62,872 nt of DNA, taken from contig JAUXWB010000020.1 in NCBI GenBank assembly GCA_030684475.1, positions 1 through 62,872 of the forward strand. The letters run 5' to 3'. Position numbers and translations under genes: made by a program. This document shows positions 59,402 through 62,872 of the stretch, one piece after another (within the stretch, counting starts at the first letter, position 1; each line of letters begins with the position of its first letter). The notes under the pieces are model-generated. The model was not told the origin of the DNA and did not search any database. It was given only the letters and a program-made list of their open reading frames with translations. This DNA is from Reyranella sp. Lineage in GTDB: Bacteria > Pseudomonadota > Alphaproteobacteria > Reyranellales > Reyranellaceae.

Positions 59402-59965
59402 ATGCACCCCTTCTCGATCGCCCTCATCGCCATCTCGTGTGCTGCACTGGCGTCGCCCACGTGGGCTCAAAAAGACAAGGATAACAGCCCGGACCGCGGC
59501 GGCCCCAAGGTCGAGCGAGGTGCGGCGCCTGCGCCGGGCCAACCCGCCAACGTTCAAAAGGACAAGAGTGGCGCCGGCGGGCCCAAGGTCGAGGGCGGCG
59601 CGGCGGCCAAACCGGGCCAGGCCGTAGCCAATGCGCCGGTCGTGATCTCCGACCGCGACCGCACGGCGGCGTACACCTTCTACCGCACGGAATACGCCGC
59701 TGGTAACTGCCCGCCCGGCCTCGCCAAGAAGAACAATGGCTGTCTGCCGCCGGGCCAGGCGAAGAAGATGTGGATGATTGGCCAGCCGCTTCCGACAAGC
59801 GTTGTCTACTATCCGCTGCCATCGGCCTTGGTCCTGCAGCTCACGCCGCCGCCGGCCGGCCACGAGTATGTCCGCGTGGCCAATGACATCCTGTTGCTGT
59901 CAGTCGGCACGAGAATGGTCGCCAGTGCGGTGGCCGATCTCGCCCGCCTCGGCAACGATCGCTGA
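59402..59965 (+). CDS. CigR/RcnB-like exported protein
   Basis: The protein has 187 residues, with a signal peptide (about 1-23, SPTWAQ) and a low-complexity Lys/Gly/Pro linker containing a repeated GGPKVEGGA / GGPKVERGA unit. The conserved C-terminal part includes NCPPGLAKKNNGCLPPGQAKK, then QPLP, YYPLPS and VRVANDILLLSVGTRMV. That pattern matches the RcnB/CigR family of periplasmic or membrane-associated proteins, which influence metal homeostasis or virulence in other bacteria. The role here is unknown. A GGAGG box lies upstream of ATG 59402. The next gene follows after 37 bases. Confidence 0.75.
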   Translation: MHPFSIALIAISCAALASPTWAQKDKDNSPDRGGPKVERGAAPAPGQPANVQKDKSGAGGPKVEGGAAAKPGQAVANAPVVISDRDRTAAYTFYRTEYAAGNCPPGLAKKNNGCLPPGQAKKMWMIGQPLPTSVVYYPLPSALVLQLTPPPAGHEYVRVANDILLLSVGTRMVASAVADLARLGNDR

Positions 59966-60002
59966 ACGAGAATTGACGCCAACCTTCGAACTGGAGATCT
60001 CC

Positions 60003-60413
60003 ATGTCGAACGCTCTCTTACGGATCATCGGTGCCGGTACGCTGGTCCTCGCGCTGTTCACGGTCGTCGCCGCCCCGGGCCAAGCCAAGGACCGGACCAA
60101 CAGCAACGGCAAGCACGCCCTCGACCGCGCCACCGGAGGCGACCGTGCGCAGAACCGCATGAGCGCGCAGGGCCTGGCCAACTCCAACGGCATCTTCATG
60201 CCCGGCCGCGCCGCCGGCCGCGATCATTTGGACGACCGCATGAACCGGCACGGCCTCGATAACGGGAAGGCCGGGAAGCATGCCGACCGCAACGCCAGGC
60301 ACGCCGACCGAAGCGCAACGAAGCACGCCGATTGGGATGCCAAGCATGCCGACCGGCAGACTACGCACGCAGTCGCAGCCTCGACTGCTCCGGGCCGGGG
60401 TCGAGCCAAGTAA
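60003..60413 (+). CDS. Small exported protein with His-Ala-Asp repeats
   Basis: This 136-residue protein has a signal peptide (about 1-28, APGQAK). A polar, Asn/Gly/Arg-rich middle follows, then a C-terminal stretch (about 90-120) with four or five units of K/R-H-A-D-R/W-x-A spaced seven or eight residues apart. Such a His/Asp-rich repeat could bind divalent metals, which is inference. It follows the CigR-like gene closely, and a strong terminator comes after it, so the two form one transcription unit. ATG 60003 is preceded by GGAG. No family was recognised. Confidence 0.65.
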   Translation: MSNALLRIIGAGTLVLALFTVVAAPGQAKDRTNSNGKHALDRATGGDRAQNRMSAQGLANSNGIFMPGRAAGRDHLDDRMNRHGLDNGKAGKHADRNARHADRSATKHADWDAKHADRQTTHAVAASTAPGRGRAK

Positions 60414-60453
60414 CGAAGCCGCCCTCCTGCCGAGGGGCGGCTGCTGCAGTGCC

Positions 60454-60490
60454 AAGCCCGCCTGGGGTAACCCGCCGGCGGGCTTTTTTT
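60454..60490 (+). terminator. Strong intrinsic terminator of the CigR-like/HAD-repeat pair
   Basis: AAGCCCGCC (60454-60462) pairs with GGCGGGCTT (60477-60485), forming a nine-pair stem with a 14-base loop. A run of seven T (60484-60490) follows. It lies 41 bases after the HAD-repeat protein stop. Confidence 0.88.
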
Positions 60491-60709
60491 GCGGACGTGG
60501 ATGCAGGCGCTCGAGCAAGTAAGCGCATTGGGCCATATCGAAGGCTCCTTCCAGAAGCCTTGAACCACCAACTCGTTGACACCGCCGCAGCGAATTGAGT
60601 ACGCATTCTGGCGACCGTCGATGGCGTGCATAACGTGGATTGGTGCGTCAACCATGTGTTCATCCAGCAGGGAATATCGGCAAACTGCCCATTTCGAGGA
60701 ATGCTAACC
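60491..60709. other. Spacer before the formamidase gene
   Basis: This spacer holds the upstream region of the formamidase gene. I see no recognisable gene or structured element apart from a GAGGA ribosome-binding site at 60696-60700. Confidence 0.4.
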
Positions 60710-61612
60710 ATGGCCTATCGTCACTCGTATCTTTTCAGCATCAATCCCAACACGCTGGCGCTGATGAAGGTGCAGCCTGATGAGGAATTTCGTGTCGAGG
60801 TGCTGGGATCTCTTGCCGAAGTGCCGGACGTGAAGACCATCCCCACCCCCTTCACGCCGGAATGTGAAGGCCATCCACTGACCCCCATCGCCGGTCCGAT
60901 CATCGTGCATGGTGCGGAGCCCGGCGACGCGGTTGCCATCGATTTGATCGAGATCACCCCCCATGCCGACGGCGTGACCGCCATCTTGAAACACTTCGGC
61001 GTATTGAAGGACGAGTTCGCTGAGCCCAAGGCGCTCGCCTGCCCGGTACGCGACGGCAAGGCGTGGTTCGGCAACCGCATCCCGATCGCGCTGTCTCCCA
61101 ATCTCGGCACCATCTCGACCATGCCGCCCGAAGGCTACAAGCCCTCCTACGCCGGCGCGTATGGCGGCGACTTCGACCAGAAGGATGTCGGAGTGGGATC
61201 GCGTGTTCACTTGCCGGTGTTCCATCCCGGCGCGCAGGTCTTTTTCGCCGATCCCCATGCGGCGATCAGCGACGGCATCATCTCGGGCACTGGTATCGAA
61301 TGCAGCGCCTCGGTGCGTGCGAAAATCGGGCTCAACAAGGGTGTGAAGCTAGACCGTCCCATCATCGAGCAAGCCGACACCATCCAGATTCTGGGCTGGG
61401 GGCCGACGGTGGAATCGGCAACGGAGGACGCCTCGCGCGGGTCGGTGGATTTCGTCGCCAGCCGCACCGGGCTGTCGCGAGAGGAAGCCTACATGCTGTT
61501 GGGCATCGTGGGCGAGGTGCGGGTCGGCACCTCGCCGCGTCCGGTGATGTGCGCCCGCCTCATGATCCCGCGCGCCGTGCTTGAGGTGGCGGGCATGAAG
61601 CGGGTTGTCTGA
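60710..61612 (+). CDS. Acetamidase/formamidase family protein
   Basis: The 300-residue protein is of the FmdA/AmdA family, which hydrolyses formamide or acetamide to ammonia and the acid. It has the family patterns GPIIVHGAEPGDAVAIDLIEI, GAYGGDFDQKDVGVGSRVHL, DPHAAISDGIISGTGIECSA and MLLGIVGEVRVG near the end. ATG 60710 with GAGGA nine bases upstream is preferred over the ATG at 60701. It stands in the accessory cargo between two IS relics, with no obvious regulatory partner. Confidence 0.87.
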   Translation: MAYRHSYLFSINPNTLALMKVQPDEEFRVEVLGSLAEVPDVKTIPTPFTPECEGHPLTPIAGPIIVHGAEPGDAVAIDLIEITPHADGVTAILKHFGVLKDEFAEPKALACPVRDGKAWFGNRIPIALSPNLGTISTMPPEGYKPSYAGAYGGDFDQKDVGVGSRVHLPVFHPGAQVFFADPHAAISDGIISGTGIECSASVRAKIGLNKGVKLDRPIIEQADTIQILGWGPTVESATEDASRGSVDFVASRTGLSREEAYMLLGIVGEVRVGTSPRPVMCARLMIPRAVLEVAGMKRVV

Positions 61613-62116
61613 CGCGGGCTGTCCTCGATCGAGGACAAGCTGGCGCATGCGCCCCCAATCGAGAAATCGGCAATTTTCTGGCGGTGTGACGAGGATGATC
61701 TGTAGTTGATACGCCGCCGCTCGCAGTCTCGCGGCGGCGCCTGGTCATAGCCTCGGGGCGGACTTTACCACTCTATTGGCTTTTCTGGCGCGGATCGTCC
61801 TTCGGGTTGAGCTAGTTCAAGGTCCACCGTCCCGTGCTGTTCAACTGAATGACCCCTCAACGTCCAGCGCCATCTCACATCAGCGTCGACCCACCGAGGC
61901 CTTCGCGCCGCAGCGATGCATAAGACGGTGGCTGCGGCTACCTGAAACAATGTGAGATGCAGGTCATTCGCGTCCTTAGTTTAGCAACGTGACAGTGCCC
62001 CATATGTTCATCAAGCGTAAGCACCAAAAAATCAGGGTAGCGATCGCTTCCCTGCACCGCCCCAATCGGGCAGACTTTGTGGCGCTTTTCGTGATTATCA
62101 GCCGAAAGAGGTCACT
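61613..62116. other. Intergenic region, AT-richer than the core
   Basis: I see no gene in these 500 bases. Short open frames are present on both strands, but none has a start signal or a recognisable product. Base composition is closer to that of the truncated gene near 58 kb than to the core genes. The end holds AAAGAGG, the ribosome-binding site of the next gene. Confidence 0.4.
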
Positions 62117-62386
62117 ATGGCGACATTGCGCAAGTTCATCATCGAACGAGACATCCCGGCCGTTGGCAGCTTAGAGCGCGAGCAACTGCGTGGCGCCGCG
62201 GCACAGTCAAACGGCGTCTTGCGCCAACTTGGTCCCGATATTCAATGGGTCGAAAGCTATGTAGCCGCCGACAAGACATTTTGCGTCTATCTCGCCAAGG
62301 ACGAGGATATCATCAAGGAAACCTCCTCGCCTCAGTCTGCCTCGTCGCTACTATCGTATGGTGGATTTTATGAGTCTCGACCCTAG
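62117..62386 (+). pseudogene. DUF4242-type protein truncated and fused to an IS tail
   Basis: The frame of 89 residues opens as a DUF4242 protein (FIIERDIPAVGSLEREQLRG, VLRQLGPDIQWVESYVA, FCVYLAKDEDIIKE). It then departs from the family, where a HARRGGFPA-like end is expected, and reads ASSLLSYGGF, the tail of an IS5-type transposase, before stopping in YESRP. About 20 native C-terminal residues are therefore replaced. DUF4242 proteins are small ferredoxin-fold proteins of unsettled function, some of which bind nickel. A ribosome-binding site is present. Confidence 0.75.
62339..62385 (+). repeat. Direct repeat, second copy (IS tail)
   Basis: This is the same 47-base IS tail as at 59156-59202, in the same orientation, here fused in frame to the truncated DUF4242 gene. 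The TAA stop of the first copy is TAT here, which extends the reading frame to the TAG at 62384. Confidence 0.85.
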
Positions 62387-62468
62387 AAGATTCAATAATG
62401 AAAGTGATGGCGAGTCTCTATCCGCCCCCACAGTGCGAACCACCCGAGCCGTCTGAACCATCCGAAAC

Positions 62469-62872
62469 TTAGCGAATAAAATCACGCGGTGACGCCGCCT
62501 GCATTGCCGCCATCGGGCTCACATACTCCGGCTGCAACCGGAGCCCATCCAGCATCGGTGACGGCGGCGGCGGGATTTCGCCCGCCCGCGCCATGATCTG
62601 GAACACCCGGCCGATCAGCGGCTCCAGCAGGTCGTCGTGCAGGCGTTCCAGCACCGGCCCCAGCATCACCAGCTTCTCCTCGCGGCGTTCGGCGATCTCG
62701 GTGGCGCTGCGCACGTCGTCGAGCTGGGTCGCCATCAGGAACAGGTCGGCATAGAAGGCGGCGCGCACGGCCTGCTGGCGGTCGCGGATGGCGGCGCTCA
62801 TCTGGTCGAGCGGCACGTTGACCTGATAGGCCGAGCGGAAGCCCTGGCCCGTGGTGTCGGCCACGTAGGTGA
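62469..62872 (-). CDS. Phage head-tail connector (portal) protein, C-terminal part, shortened
   Basis: About 134 residues of a podovirus-type portal protein are visible, open at the window edge. The segment RSATEIAERREEKLVMLGPV then LERLHDDLLEPLIGRVFQIM, and the later LQPEYVSPMAAMQAA, match the C-terminal region of T7-like head-to-tail connecting proteins. Intact relatives continue for roughly 80-100 residues after that motif, but here the frame ends at once in SPRDFIR, so the gene seems truncated. It is on the same strand as the internal-virion-like gene at 58494. Confidence 0.7.
   Translation of the reverse strand, partial: TYVADTTGQGFRSAYQVNVPLDQMSAAIRDRQQAVRAAFYADLFLMATQLDDVRSATEIAERREEKLVMLGPVLERLHDDLLEPLIGRVFQIMARAGEIPPPPSPMLDGLRLQPEYVSPMAAMQAASPRDFIR

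Noticed and set aside
61765..61950. 61-residue minus-strand frame in the AT-richer spacer
   Set aside because: No start signal and no similarity to any family I know.

Overview
The window reads as chromosome from a GC-rich alphaproteobacterium. The gene order rodZ-like, ispG, hisS, prfA, prmC, DUF4167, clpB and the block ptsP, lysC, ubiG are typical of Alphaproteobacteria, as is a free-standing cobS-cobT pair. A Reyranella-like member of the Rhodospirillales group would fit, but that is an inference from gene content and no search was run.

Positions 1-25.8 kb are mostly housekeeping. They hold clpB (cut by the window edge), DUF4167, the release-factor pair prfA/prmC, hisS, ispG, a RodZ-like protein, the nitrogen-PTS enzyme ptsP, lysC, ubiG, small metabolic genes (nitrilase, grxC, comF, an NDUFAF5-like protein, mutT, argJ), a parvulin foldase, secA and a GT39-like membrane protein. 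The argJ leader can fold into a long hairpin that buries its Shine-Dalgarno.

Positions 25.9-42.5 kb are transport and accessory metabolism. A tonB-like gene and a TonB-dependent receptor diverge from a Zur-like operator, which suggests zinc-controlled outer-membrane uptake. A tyrosine phosphatase and an epoxide hydrolase follow, then a complete five-gene peptide/nickel-type ABC importer. Next come an MFS carrier with a MaoC-type dehydratase, a GNAT protein, a TauD-type dioxygenase, and a 2OG-Fe(II) oxygenase paired with a TTC38-like TPR protein.

Positions 42.5-56.4 kb return to core genes: an LLM flavin oxidoreductase, accA, xerD, an exported protein of unknown role with a 57-residue membrane-protein gene overlapping its start, aroK-aroB, a CNNM/CorC protein, DUF2889, bolA, a J-domain protein, cobS-cobT, a phytase-like lipoprotein and rpmB. 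The rpmB leader contains a terminator-like hairpin.

From about 56.5 kb to the end the window is mosaic and in places less GC-rich. An IS256-family element without a visible target duplication marks the edge of the core. Beyond it lie a gene cut by the IS end, a phage internal-virion-like gene, and a relic of an IS5-type transposase. A short cargo follows (CigR/RcnB-like exported protein, a His-Ala-Asp repeat exported protein, formamidase family). A second copy of the same IS tail is fused to a truncated DUF4242 gene, and the end of a phage portal gene reaches the window edge. This end looks like a decayed podovirus-type prophage rearranged by insertion sequences. No tRNA, rRNA or CRISPR array was recognised anywhere in the window.
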